Source of the DNA: Arbacia lixula
Taxonomy: Eukaryota > Echinodermata > Echinoidea > Arbacioida > Arbaciidae
Length of the DNA stretch: 64,000 nt
Assembly: GCA_963669155.1 (NCBI GenBank)
Contig: OZ022594.1
Location: 6,185,707 to 6,249,706 of the forward strand
Direction of reading: 5' to 3'
The notes under the pieces were generated by a model that was given only the letters and a program-made list of their open reading frames with translations, had not been told where the DNA came from and made no database searches. Shown here piece by piece: positions 53,285-63,649 of the stretch (within the stretch, counting starts at the first letter, position 1; each line of letters starts with the position of its first letter). The translations under genes and the position numbers were made by a program.

Positions 53285-53690
53285 TCATGTACACAACATA
53301 CGGGAGAAATGGGAAAAATAAAAACTTTAAAAGATTATGACTTTCTTATCCTTTGACAGATTTTCATCAAACCTGCACCAATTCTGAATGAATTAATAAA
53401 CTTCTCCACATTATTATTGCCAGTATTGTGCAATACTCTGTTTGTTATAGGGACCTTGGGAGGTTCTCCTCCTTTTGTATTTTCTGGAATTATTTTTCAA
53501 TGCACTATTGTATATTTTGTGTTATTTTGTGTCAATTTATGTCATTCGTTTGTATCTTCTTGCCAGTGGAGGCCAATTTTCTGTAGTTTTATATAGACAT
53601 TGAATGAATCTTGACTCTTGAATCTTGAATCTAATACATTTCTTTCATGTTTCTGCTTTTATTAAAACCACCTTATCTTCTGGGTGAGCT
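53285..53690. mobile_element. TTCACCCTGA-type foldback right arm, split by an insertion
   Basis: CATACGGGAGAAATG ... CTTTCTTATCCTTTGACAGA (to about 53386) and TCTTTCATGTTTCTGC ... CTTCTGGGTGAGCTAT (53640-53690) are halves of one arm. About 250 bp ending in TTGAATCTTGAAT-type repeats is inserted between. Confidence 0.55.
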
Positions 53691-53696
53691 ATAGAG

Positions 53697-54027
53697 CTAT
53701 AGAGTGCCGAAGCGGTGTCGTCATATCCATTGTTGTCCCAACTTCTGGTTCTAAACAACGTCACGTCACTCAAGTGAGACTTTCATGGGTCTGACTGAGA
53801 GGGGAAGAATCCAGAGGAGCTATGACGTCATTAGAAGCTACCATCTGAGTTACCAGACATAGTTGACGACAGACTGGGTTGTGTCCATGCACCTCACAGC
53901 CTAGTACCTAGGTTATTACAATGTGATTCCCTGCAATGATCACTGTTGCTTGTTTTACCCTCACAATGTAGAACCAGTTGTCTTGACAACATGCCCGTAT
54001 GACGTCACACTTCGGAACTCCATCGCA
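53697..54027. mobile_element. TIR element, AGAGT(A/G)CCGAAG family (copy 2)
   Basis: TAGAGTGCCGAAGCGGTGTC at left, GACGTCACACTTCGGAACTC at right; inner CCAGTTGTCTTGACAACATG as in copy 1. Confidence 0.6.
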
Positions 54028-54524
54028 AATACAGCAAAGTACCAGGATCAGGATGATGGCAATGCACAATGGAATAGCTTTCGGGTCTTTGGTACTTCTG
54101 GAAAAAGAGTGTTATATTAGTATTAGTAATGGAAGCTCAAATTAACATAAATACATCACTTCCATATGAGTAATTACTTTATACACCCTACTTCCCATGT
54201 ACCGGTTAAAGTTATTTACACACCAAGTGAGGTAAATGTATGATTCTAGGGAAATGTTGTGGCCTGATCATAGCATAAACCAACCTGTTTGATCGCACAC
54301 TGCGCTTCTCAGCTACATCACAGGTTTCAATGGCTTTTCAATATGCACAGACATACACACAGAGTATGCTTATCCTATGAGGTTTAAATTCCCAGAAATT
54401 GAAAAATTTACTATGGTAACAGGCAATAACCCCCGAGTATAATACGGTAGCTATTGCTACCATAGTAACATCAATGGTAAGTTGCAATAAGGTAGAGGGA
54501 GCAGGTGCGAAAGATAAGATCAAG

Positions 54525-55631
54525 AAACTTGAGGACATGATTTTACAAGAAAACATGTTAGTTCATGTACCGGCAGATCTGAAAGTGTGGCTGCTGGATA
54601 ACCATCCAGCCGACTTCAAGTCTTTGGTAGGACTAGCAGATGAATATGTCACTACAAGGAGGGGTCTCAATAGGGGGTTCCAGTCTGAGAGGGGGGGCAT
54701 GAACACTTCACAGGGGGGAAGATCGGTCCAGGAGGGGAGAGATAAATTCAAGGGACCATCTCCAAAACCGTTCAATGCCAAGAAGGACAAAGAACCAATG
54801 AAATGTTACACCTGTGGAAAACTGGGACACATTTCACCTAACTGCCCCAACAAAAAGGTAGGAGGCAAAGCTAGGGGCTACCTATGTCAAGTAGACCAAG
54901 TAGATCCAGAATACAAGCCATACATGAGTGAGGCACAAGTAAATGGGAAGAAAATACAACTGCTGCGCGATACGGGGGCAACCCAAAGTCTGATGAGGTC
55001 CGAATATGTAGATGCTGAGGCATACATAGGGCGTAGTGTGAGAATAGGGGGCGTGACAGGAAATGAAGTTGATGTCCCCCTAGCACTTGTACATCTGGTG
55101 AGTAGGCCGTACTCTATCTCAGACCATGTTGTTGTGGGGGTTATAGATACACTCACTGTGGACATGCTACTAGGGAATGAGTTGCTGGATGATGAGTTGC
55201 CTGACTTACCATTGCAGGACCCAATTATGGTGGTAACAAGGAGGCAGCAGGCAAAGCTTGCTGCAGAACAAGAGCAAAAAGAGCGCGTGCAGAAGGAGGG
55301 GGAGGAACCCCAAGTGGCACGCAATAGTGAGGTGAGTGAGAGTCCTAGTCTGCTCACATTGAACAAACATGCACTAGGGAGATCCCAAAGGGAAGACGAG
55401 ACCCTAAAAACAGTACGGGAGAAAGCTTTCCCCTCTAACACCATAACAGATGAGGCGTGCTATTTCTACTCGGAAGGGAAGATCCTCTTCCGTTACTGGA
55501 AGAAGAGAGAAGCAACGCTGAGTCAAGAGTTGAGGCAGGTAGTTGTCCCAAAAGAATATCGGCGGGAACTGCTACCGGTAGGCATGGCCGCTAGATGCGT
55601 TAAGGGAGACACTGACAGGCCAAATCAGTGA
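54525..55631 (+). pseudogene. gag-protease-integrase N-terminal frame of the Gmr1-like element
   Basis: Open frame (stop at 55629) encoding SCAN-like capsid end (PADLKVWLLDNHP, LADEYVTTRR), one CCHC zinc knuckle, a retropepsin-type protease and the integrase N-terminal region up to VVPKEYRRELL, where it is cut by a deletion. The first codons before 54490 derive from unrelated sequence. Confidence 0.85.
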
Positions 55632-55663
55632 GGGAGAGGGTATTCTGTCCTATGTTATGAACA

Positions 55664-56491
55664 TTGCGAAACAGACTTGCAGAAAATCTAGAGCTGGCAC
55701 ACAAGAATCTAGCAGAAGCTAAGACGCGTCAAAAGGCATGGTATGACAAGGCAGCACGTGCCTGCACATTAGAGGTGGGAAATGATGTGCTAGTTCTCCT
55801 CCCAACATCCAGCAGCAAGCTGCTTGCGAAATGGCAGGGCCCATACAAAGTAGTGCAAAAGATCAGTGATGTGGACTATGTGGTAGAGGTAGGAGATAGG
55901 AAAAGACATCAGGTTTTCCACATCGACATGCTGAAGAAGTGGAACACTAGGGAGGAGGTAGTAATGTACACCCAGCCTAGAATAGTGAAGGAGGGCAGTG
56001 ACCCAAACATACCCATAGCTCCCCAATCAAAAAGGGCTGAAGAGGGAGATATAGGAGTAGAAATCCCAAGTCATTTGAACCAACAGCAAGCCAGAGAGCT
56101 AAGTGCACTACTGGGAGATTTCAACGGGACCCTCAGTGACATTCCCGGGAGGACACACATTCTGCAGCATGATGTAGAAACTAGTTCAGAGGTGCCGGTT
56201 CGGCAGCGCGCGTACCGCATACCGGAGAGTGTGAAAGATGCTGTCAAGAAAGAGTTAGATGACATGCTAGAGATGGGGATAATCCAAGAATCAAGCTCCC
56301 CATACACGTCCCCCATTTTTCTGGTGACAAAGAAGGACAAATCCATGAGGCTGTGTGTGGATTATCGAAAGCTGAATGAAGTTACCACTTTCGATAGCTA
56401 TCCGATACCAAACATCGCGGAGCTCATAGACAGGCTAGGGAAGGCAAAATTTGTGTCCACCCTAGACCTCACAAAAGGCAGCGCCCTTTAA
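55664..56491 (+). pseudogene. Integrase C-terminus plus RT N-terminus of the Gmr1-like element
   Basis: Open frame with the chromodomain-like GPY/F module, a linker (LSDIPGRTHILQHDV) and the RT fingers through KFVSTLDLTKG. Ends at a stop created by a small deletion. Remaining RT lies in frames 56492-57020. Confidence 0.85.
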
Positions 56492-57435
56492 ACACCCTTT
56501 GGTCTGTATGAATTCACTGTCATGCCATTCGGAATGAAAGGGGCCCCAGCTTCCTTTCAGCGGTTAGTAGATAAAGTTTTGCGCGGCGCACAGGCCTACG
56601 CAGCCGCGTATATATAGACGACATAGTTGTCTACAGTGAGACATGGGAGGAACACATGGAAATCTGAGAGATGTGCTGGAGAGGTTGAGAGAGGCAGGAT
56701 TGACAGCCAAACCATCCAAGTGCAAGCTGGGTGAGAGAGAGGTCTTGTATCTGGGGTTTGTGATTGGAGGGGGGAAGGTGAGGCCTGAACCTGCCAAAAT
56801 TGAAGCTGTGGTGTCATACCCTAGACCAGTCACAAAACAAATGTCAGAGCTTTCCTAGGTTTGACTGGCTATTACAGGAAATTCATTCCACAGTACAGCA
56901 AGATTGCTACCCCACTCACAGATCTGATCAAGAAATCAGAACCCACTCTGGTCAGATGGGATGCAAAGAGTGAGGCAGCATTCCAAACACTCAAAAGTGC
57001 ACTGACCGTGATAATTGATGTTGTCAATTTCACGAGAATCAAGTGTGATGCTACAAACTCGTATGTGTACTTGCACATGAACCCTATGAGGCAAAATGCT
57101 CAAAGGTGATATTTTGATATTGATCAGAAAGTTAACTAAAATGAAGACTTGTTTCTTCATTCATATGAATGTCGGAATGCACAGTTTGATGTCATGTGGA
57201 TTATGACAGGACATCCACCCAAATTAGTGGTTGTGTTCTTAAACAATTTTTGTGCCTGTATCATGTAAATGTAATAATAATTTTAATGTGCATTCATACC
57301 GTCCTATACTGTATTATTGTGCATAGCAAAGTGTTGACCAGTGTTTGCTCTTAAACTTGGATGTAAATTATGTTTATAGTGAGGTTAGGTACCTCATTCT
57401 TAACTGTACAATTTCCATCTCCTGAAGGAAGGGGA

Positions 57436-57892
57436 TGTCTGTGACATGCAAACATGTCTCATTAAGATGATTAGATTTTACATGTGAACTCCACCTATGT
57501 TGCTAGTAGGAACCATTCCACATTGTAAAGATCAAGGAGCAAAAGTACCATTCTGAATGTACAGGCTTGACAGGATATATGTGCAACAGGTGTTACATAC
57601 CACTTAACATGTTTTGACCACCGTACATCAGGAGAGACTATGCAGCTGGTATAGTGTCCTTGGTAGGCACTCTACCAGACAGTACATTAACATAAAACAA
57701 TAAGGTAGGATAACAGTGTCCAGACACAGAGCTGATTGGCTAAAAGTACTTTCTTTTTATAAGCCATTGTATGATCCCAGACAACGGGTAACATAAGGTC
57801 ATGTGATACCACTCCACATGTTGATTGGATGAAAGTGATATTCTATGTATTTCCTTTATGCAATGTCCAGTCAAGAGAATATAGAGTGGACA
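57436..57892 (+). mobile_element. Candidate 3' LTR of the Gmr1-like element
   Basis: Purine-rich GAAGGAAGGGGA (57424-57435) precedes TGTCTGTGACATG, a typical PPT/LTR start. GATTGGCTAAAAG and TTTTTATAAG (57732-57762) look like CAAT/TATA boxes. Possible end GTGGACA at 57892. No 5' partner for comparison, so the boundaries are tentative. Confidence 0.35.
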
Positions 57893-57929
57893 GGATGTGC
57901 TGACTCTAAAGGTAAGTGTGACCATGCTA

Positions 57930-58046
57930 TCAGTCTGAATTGTCTGGCATCCGTCTTTGGTGAGTGGCAGACTTGGAGATGTAGTCGCTGGTGGAGAAGA
58001 TCTCGGGGGCAACAAACTTCTTCTGCTTGGGGGCAGCACCTTTCTT
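57930..58046 (-). CDS. BLOC1S4: BLOC1S4 exon 5 (C-terminus)
   Basis: Acceptor CATGTACAG. Encodes KKGAAPKQKKFVAPEIFS, TSDYISK and the end MPDNSD, stop TGA at 57932-57930. Basic linker followed by the conserved FVAPEIF...DYI block. Confidence 0.9.
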   Translation of the reverse strand, partial: KKGAAPKQKKFVAPEIFSTSDYISKSATHQRRMPDNSD

Positions 58047-58786
58047 CTGTACATGGATGGAGATGGGAGAAAGAGAGAGAGAGGGAGAGAGAGAGAGATA
58101 GAGAGACAAACAGACAAGAAAGAAAGATGAAAGGGGGAGAGGGAGAGAGGGAGAGAGGGGAGAGGGAGAGAAAGAGAGGAGAGAGAGAGAGAGAGAGAGA
58201 GAGGGGAGAGAAAAACAGAAAGAGGGAGAAAGAGAGAGACAGAGAGATAACAGAAAAGAAAGAAATATTAAAAGGGAGAGGGAGAGAGAGAGGAAAGGGA
58301 GAGAGAGGAAAGGAAGAGAGAGAGAGAGGGGAGAGAAAAACAGAAAGAGGGAGAAAGAGAGAGACAGAGAGAGACAGAGAGACAACAGAAAAGAAAGAAA
58401 TATTAAAAGGGAGAGGGAGAGAGAGAGGAAAGGGAGAGAGAGAGAGGGGGGGGGGGAAGAGAGGGGAATGAGAGAGAGAGAAAGAGAGAGGGAAGAGGTC
58501 AGAGAAAGGTGCACAGAGACTTACAAAGACAGAGAGAAGGGGAAAGAGGGTGGGTGGGAGTGACGGGAAGAGGAGGAGGGATAGGATGGATGGAGTAGAG
58601 AACAGAATGGAGGGGAGGGGGGGGGGGGGAGACAAGACAGATAAAGAAAGAGAGACAGAGAAACAGAGAGAGCACAGAAGAGTGGCAAAGAGAAAAAGAG
58701 AATGAGACAGGAAAGGAGAAATAAAGAGCGAGAGAGAGAGAGAGAGAGAGGATGACGGGTGTGAGGGAGAGAAAAACAGAGGGAGG

Positions 58787-58819
<33 letters not shown>

Positions 58820-58847
58820 GGTGGAGGGGTGTGAGGGAGGGAGACAG

Positions 58848-58888
<41 letters not shown>

Positions 58889-61800
58889 AAGAGAGAGGGT
58901 GGAGGGGTGTGAGGGAGTCAGATAGACAGAAATGTGAGAGAGGAGAAGAGCAAGACAGAAAGAGATAGAATAAGATGAAAAGTGAGGGAGAAACAAATGA
59001 AACAAACAGATAAAGAGTAAATTGATTTCCTACCAATTTTGGTGGTGCTATTATTGTAAAATGGCATTACGTACCTGTAATGTACACATATTCCATAAAA
59101 TAGAACTTGATTTGGCGTAGAAGAGGTGCAAAACCAATCCTGGTGATACCCAGCAACAACCCCCACATGAAAGGGATAGTTCACCCTGACAAAAAGTTAG
59201 ATTAAAAAAAGCAGACACATGAAAGAAACATTGGTGAAGGTTTGACGAAAATTGGTCAAAGGATAAGAAAGAAATGATCTTTTAAAATTTCAATTTTGTG
59301 ACGTTATGTGCGAGGTGCTCTCCCATATGTTATGTGCAGTATAATTCCATAAATTGCTCTTTATCTATTTTTTACAACTGAATGAATTGTTTTAATACAG
59401 TTATATATATGTGTGTAAAAATGTATTTCTAATGTTTCAAATGCACGGTAAAAGGATGCATATCTTTTTTTAGAAAATGCACATTTAAAAAAAAATGCAC
59501 ACAACAAATAGGAGAGCACCTCGCACATGACGTCTAAAAATAATAACTTTAAAAGCTCATAACTTTCTTTTCCTTTGACAGACTTTCATGTTTCTCCTCT
59601 TATTGAAACCAACTCATCTTCAGAGTACACTATCCCTTGAAGGAACTGAAATGGCGTTCTTACCGAGAACAAGGGGAAGGAGCTGAAGAGAGACTTGATG
59701 GAGCTGAGGGTTCCTAGGTCCTTCTCTGCAGTGTTGACTAGATCCTCGTAGGTGTGCACATTCTTCTTGAGAAGCGACACAAATTCCTACAAGGTGAAGG
59801 TATAGATACACACCAGAACTTACATATTGCAATTCAATTCAATGCAGATTTTATTACAAGCATCTTTTGCAGCCAATGGATGAATTGCACACGTTTACAT
59901 ATCAGACTCATTCCAGGTGAGATTGATTACACGATTACACTATTCGTACACCCATGTCCGAGATATGATATGCAATATGATCAATCATTTAAACATAGTT
60001 TACAGGCTACCATTAATATTTGCAAATAGCTCATCCAATTACTTCTTGAAGCAAATGTACAACAACATTTAAGGAATTCCATAGCATAGCCTATGTTTAC
60101 AATCACGGGATCCATGTTTACACCACAACAAATTAATATATGGCATATGTGGTGCATTTTTGTCATATAAATGGGGATTATAGAGAGTTTGTAGCACAAA
60201 AATCTACAGAAGGAACTGTACTTATTCCTGCACACTCTGCACATATGCTTAAATGTAGATCTTTAGAAAAGGGCAAGCCTCATACGTCTGTAAGTATCTC
60301 TTTTACGCGTCAGATTTTGTTTTCATGATTGTTCAAACTCAATCACGTGTCTAGTAGGGTGAGGCAATCCTATCAGAATGCACACACACTACTCTGTAAT
60401 AGGTTCAGCATACATCACAGGCATGAAGGTTGTTCGACTAGTACTGGGTATATACACTCCAGCTCAAAGGAATTGGCATAGGGAAAGGGATAGAGAAGAA
60501 AGGGAAGGAGGCAGTTGTAAACTGCGGTATATTTTGTCCAGTTCAGCACAAAACATGATGCTTCTTAGCTATAGCATCGTGTTTCATGCTGAACCGGACA
60601 AAATATACTGTGGTTCAAAATCGCGGCTCCTTCCCTTTCTTCCCGATGCCAATTCCCTTGAGCTGTAGTGTATATCATGTGACTTTTGTACTTGCGCATC
60701 AAATAGTTTACAAGAGAATACAACTTCAAACTTCTGAGTTTCAAAATGCATATTCCATCATATTGCGTACATCAAGGAGTTTGGACCCTAAGCTCACTGT
60801 GTAAGTCTCCTTGCATATAGAAGAATAAATCTATTCAAGGCCTGAGGGAGAAAACACAATAGTCCAAATTCACGGATGAGTTTTAGATTTTGAGTTTTCA
60901 GGCAATTTTGTGGCGTATAAGCACAAAAATGTATTTGATTTAGCATAACGTATGCATGCCTTTTACGTATGGTGCTAAATTCATGGTAGTTCCTATGGTT
61001 TCGACCAAGATTTAATAAAAAAGCATGGTACCTAGAATGAATTTAGCACCCTACACAAAACTTGTGTGACCATCATTGGACCTTTCTGAAGTGTGTGCGC
61101 TAAATGAAGTGCACATATTCGCAATGAATTTTGCGTTAACTAAATCTAAAACCCCTTCGAGAATTTGGGTCATTTTGGGCTATTATGTATAATTCTCAAA
61201 ATTAAAAATACAATCTCACCTCCAGTTGGTCAATTCTTCTGTAAGTCTCTTCCAAACTCTTGGCCTTGGCATGGATTTCAGGAAGACTTCTGTTTAGTGC
61301 AAGCGATGTATCAGTCCTGATCTGCAAAACAAAAAGATCCTAAATTATAAAATATATTCCTTGTTAAGATTACCAACACATCCAAATCAATATTGCACAA
61401 GTTTCTTCCGTACTTCCTACAAGAATAAGAAACACTTCATGACTATTTCTCCGCTAGTTGTTACATTGAGATTTTCATAAATATGAACAAGTTTTTAAGA
61501 GTAATTCAAAATGAAAAATCACTCTTTCTGCAACTCAAAACTGAGTTCTTTGTAATTGGTTCTTTGCATATGGAGTGAAATAATTTATAAATGCATAAGT
61601 CTTATAAAATGATCAATCTACATATTTCAGCACTCACAGAACACTATACAGAAATCATACATGGTACTTACCATATCAACAACAGCACAAAATTCATCCA
61701 GTTTGGTAAGCATTTCTTCAATTTCTTCTTCTAAGTTTTGACTCTAGAATGAAAAGATAAAAATATGAATATGGTAAGCCTGTATCTTGATTAAAAACAA

Positions 61801-63563
61801 GTATAGTGAGTGGTCCACAAACTGGTTCCTTCCCTTGAAACCCGCCTTCGCATATTTCAATTGTTTTACCCCCGTCAATCGCAGAAAGTTTTCCTTCATT
61901 TTTTCATTACACTCGGAAGAACATGATCGAAACACAATGCTGTTTGAACTTTGATTCCAAACAAACCCATGTCTAGAATTGAATGTTTACCATGCAGCCT
62001 CCCTCACAATGGCACTCTTCATAGAATTAAAGTGTCATCGGAAAAATGGGGCAAGTTAGATTTTACAAAGTCGCAAGATGGTTCGCAAAGGCAAAGCGTA
62101 AGTTTAGCCAGGATCATGGCATGACTGAGGACAAAGTTAGGTGACCTCTAGCCCCAGGATTTCTCTGACTCCTGCCATTAATTTCCTTGCATGACGGGTC
62201 TGACGCCTGATGTAATCGACCTGTGCACATGAATGAATAACTCAGGTATGTATCTTCTGTAAATCTGTGTAGTTCTAGTTTGATCCGAGGTATAGTTTTG
62301 TGACTGAAGAACAACAAATCTTATCTCGACTCCGTTGCTTCAAAGCTCTGCGTTACGCAACCATGGCAGCCCTGCTCACTGCAAGGCATACCTTTTACAT
62401 GTGTAATATACATGGTGTAAATATACACATGTTCAGGTCCATAGGGATTTCATATTTAGAATCATGCATCCACAAAACTATGTTTATACATCTTCAGTGA
62501 TCTTCCTGACATTTGTCCATGACAAATTAAAGACGATTAAAAAATAAGATGAAAGTGAAGTAAAAATTGTGGTAACTGACCAATTAATTTCACGAATATC
62601 AAAGATTTTAGGTTCCGAGCAGCCTCCTTGGCCCGTGCACTCATCGCTGCCCTGGTATGTAAAATGAGCATTATAAACATACAAAAAGAAAAATCGCTTT
62701 GCGCATAGCCTTTAACCAAATCTCTTTGAGTTATTACTCACATAAGACGTGTTAGTGCTTATTTTTTTTTTTTTAAGTTGATAGCATATTTAACAGGACA
62801 TGTGTGTGGTTCATTGTTCATGTTCCAAATAATTTATAGATATTGCTGTATTTTATTTTGCCTCATGATTTAGAATAGCGCAATTGAATTCTTACAGCAT
62901 TTTAGCAAGAATACATCGCGAGGGCTCAATGTGTTCAAAGCTATCTGTATCCAAAACATGCTTTCAGCAGTGCTTTCGCTGACTCTATTAATGAAGCACC
63001 GTACATATCTCAAACCCGGAAGTGAGGGAACAGCGAAGATTTAGACGGACTTCAGTGAAAGACCTGGGACCTGGGAAAGACATGGGACCTTTGGACCTTG
63101 GATTCCAAAAATTGCTTCAAATTGTGATTTAACAATTATTTTTTTTAGTGTTTCTAGCAAATTAGACAGGTGTTAGATCTGGATTAATGTAGGGCAGATG
63201 ACCTGCAAGTCATATTATTTTATTTAGCTAAATTAAATAGTTATGGTCATTTCCAAAATTAGGCCGTTCTACCTTACTTCGTACACACGACCTATGGAGT
63301 TTGAAGCTGGTGCTGCAAGGTGACCTCATACCTACCAATGCATATTACGGCAAAGCAAATATACCAACACAATTCGAAGCGAATGGGACATGGGATAACA
63401 CCGCAACATCAGAGTAGATTCTAGTATGAAAACCAAATGACAAACCCACTTCTTTCCTTGGATCAACATCAAAGTAGCTCGAATAGGCAGACGCAGCCTG
63501 CTCAACGCATTCTGCCACAGAATGGTCATCTTGTAACCCCTCTGCCTGTTCTTTCTCTGCCAT
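57930..63563 (-). CDS. BLOC1S4: BLOC1S4 (cappuccino), BLOC-1 complex subunit, 5 exons
   Basis: Minus strand, exons in transcription order: 63563-63450, 61743-61672, 61321-61220, 59786-59664, 58046-57930, all introns phase 0. Predicted 175 residues (human 217). Conserved blocks: EEIEEMLTKLDEFCAVVDM (human DLLTRVDEFVGMLDM), PEIHAKAKSLEETYRRIDQL (human PRIHAKAAEMRRIYSRIDRL), AEKDLGTL (human AEAELGTF) and FVAPEIFSTSDYI (human YEAPVLFRTEDYF). Mostly helical. Known role: an elongated coiled-coil subunit of BLOC-1, in cargo sorting from endosomes to lysosome-related organelles. Start chosen at MAEKEQ (63563); an upstream in-frame ATG at 63668 is less likely because it overlaps a LINE fragment. Confidence 0.93.
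58065..58920. repeat. (GA)n-rich purine array in the BLOC1S4 intron before exon 5
   Basis: About 850 bp of AGAGAG/GGGAGA on the + strand (polypyrimidine on the gene strand), ending about 18 bp before exon 5 in transcription direction. It thus forms an exceptionally long acceptor pyrimidine tract. Ser/Leu-rich and Arg/Glu-rich frames are artefacts. Confidence 0.92.
59171..59638. mobile_element. TTCACCCTGA-type foldback (near-complete)
   Basis: AAAGGGATAGTTCACCCTGA at left, TCTTCAGAGTACACTATCCCTT at right, paired arms with TTGTGACGTTATGTGCGAGG and CCTCGCACATGACGTC. Confidence 0.75.
59664..59786 (-). CDS. BLOC1S4: BLOC1S4 exon 4
   Basis: 123 nt, acceptor ACCTTGTAG, donor TCG|GTAAGA. Encodes EFVSLLKKNVHTYEDLV and AEKDLGTLSSIKSLFSS. 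The TTCACCCTGA-type element ends about 25 bp past its donor. Confidence 0.93.
60450..60675. mobile_element. Foldback palindrome in the BLOC1S4 intron between exons 3 and 4
   Basis: ATATACACTCCAGCTCAAAG at left pairs with CTTGAGCTGTAGTGTATAT at right. Inner arms TATTTTGTCCAGTTCAGCA / TGCTGAACCGGACAAAATA also pair. Arms of about 105 bp and a short loop. Single copy in the window. Confidence 0.8.
61220..61321 (-). CDS. BLOC1S4: BLOC1S4 exon 3
   Basis: 102 nt, acceptor GTTTTGCAG, donor GAG|GTGAGA. Encodes the most conserved helix, PEIHAKAKSLEETYRRIDQL. Confidence 0.94.
61672..61743 (-). CDS. BLOC1S4: BLOC1S4 exon 2
   Basis: 72 nt, acceptor CATTCTAG, donor ATG|GTAAGT. Encodes SQNLEEEIEEMLTKLDEF then CAVVDM. 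Confidence 0.92.
61744..63449 (-). other. BLOC1S4 intron 1, no supported feature
   Basis: 1.7 kb without recognisable elements. Two short open blocks with splice-like edges (62142-62222 and 62580-62650, minus strand) did not match BLOC1S4 and are not called. Confidence 0.4.
63450..63563 (-). CDS. BLOC1S4: BLOC1S4 exon 1
   Basis: 38 codons from MAEKEQAEGLQDD to YSSYFDVDPRKE. Donor GAA|GTGGGT. Weakly conserved N-terminus; the AAxxYSSYF part parallels human RAAAGYAACL. Least certain exon because the donor is weak. Confidence 0.75.
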
Positions 63564-63649
63564 TTCGTCAAAAATTCCTAGCCAGGCTGTTGATGTTAAT
63601 ATCGTCAGCTGATGTAAATAGTATCCCTCAACACACGATGGCGCTATGC

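Larger units (their letters stand above)
54490..57435 (+). mobile_element. Gmr1-like Ty3/gypsy retrotransposon, internally deleted and frameshifted
   Basis: Domains in order: capsid C-terminal (SCAN-like) helices 54525-54680; CCHC knuckle CYTCGKLGHISPNC at 54804; aspartic protease with D-T-G near 54970; integrase N-terminal approach to 55580; a deletion that removes the integrase core; integrase C-terminus with GPY/F-type KWQGPYKV (55830) and HIDMLKKW; then RT from 56150 with PIFLVTKKDKSMRLCVDYRK and, out of frame after a deletion at about 56486, the Y-I-D-D catalytic site near 56610. RNase H is lost after about 57020. Integrase before RT is the Gmr1 arrangement. The 5' LTR is not found, and the 5' edge is fused to MITE-like DNA. 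Non-functional. Confidence 0.88.

Noticed and set aside
57871..59036. 339-codon Ser/Leu-rich minus-strand frame near BLOC1S4
   Set aside because: (GA)n array translated in-frame into BLOC1S4 exon 5; the exon itself is bounded by a CATGTACAG acceptor.
62090..62114. Mini first exon on the plus strand (MVRKGKA then GTAAG)
   Set aside because: Seven codons and a donor are too little; no downstream exon could be linked.
62140..62225. Possible extra BLOC1S4 exon (VDYIRRQTRHARKLMAGV on the minus strand)
   Set aside because: Splice-like edges but no resemblance to BLOC1S4, and exon 1 to exon 2 joins in phase without it.
62575..62655. Possible exon with AAMSARAKEAARNLKSL on the minus strand
   Set aside because: Edges look like AG/GT, but there is no homologue I recognise and inclusion would break the phase pattern.
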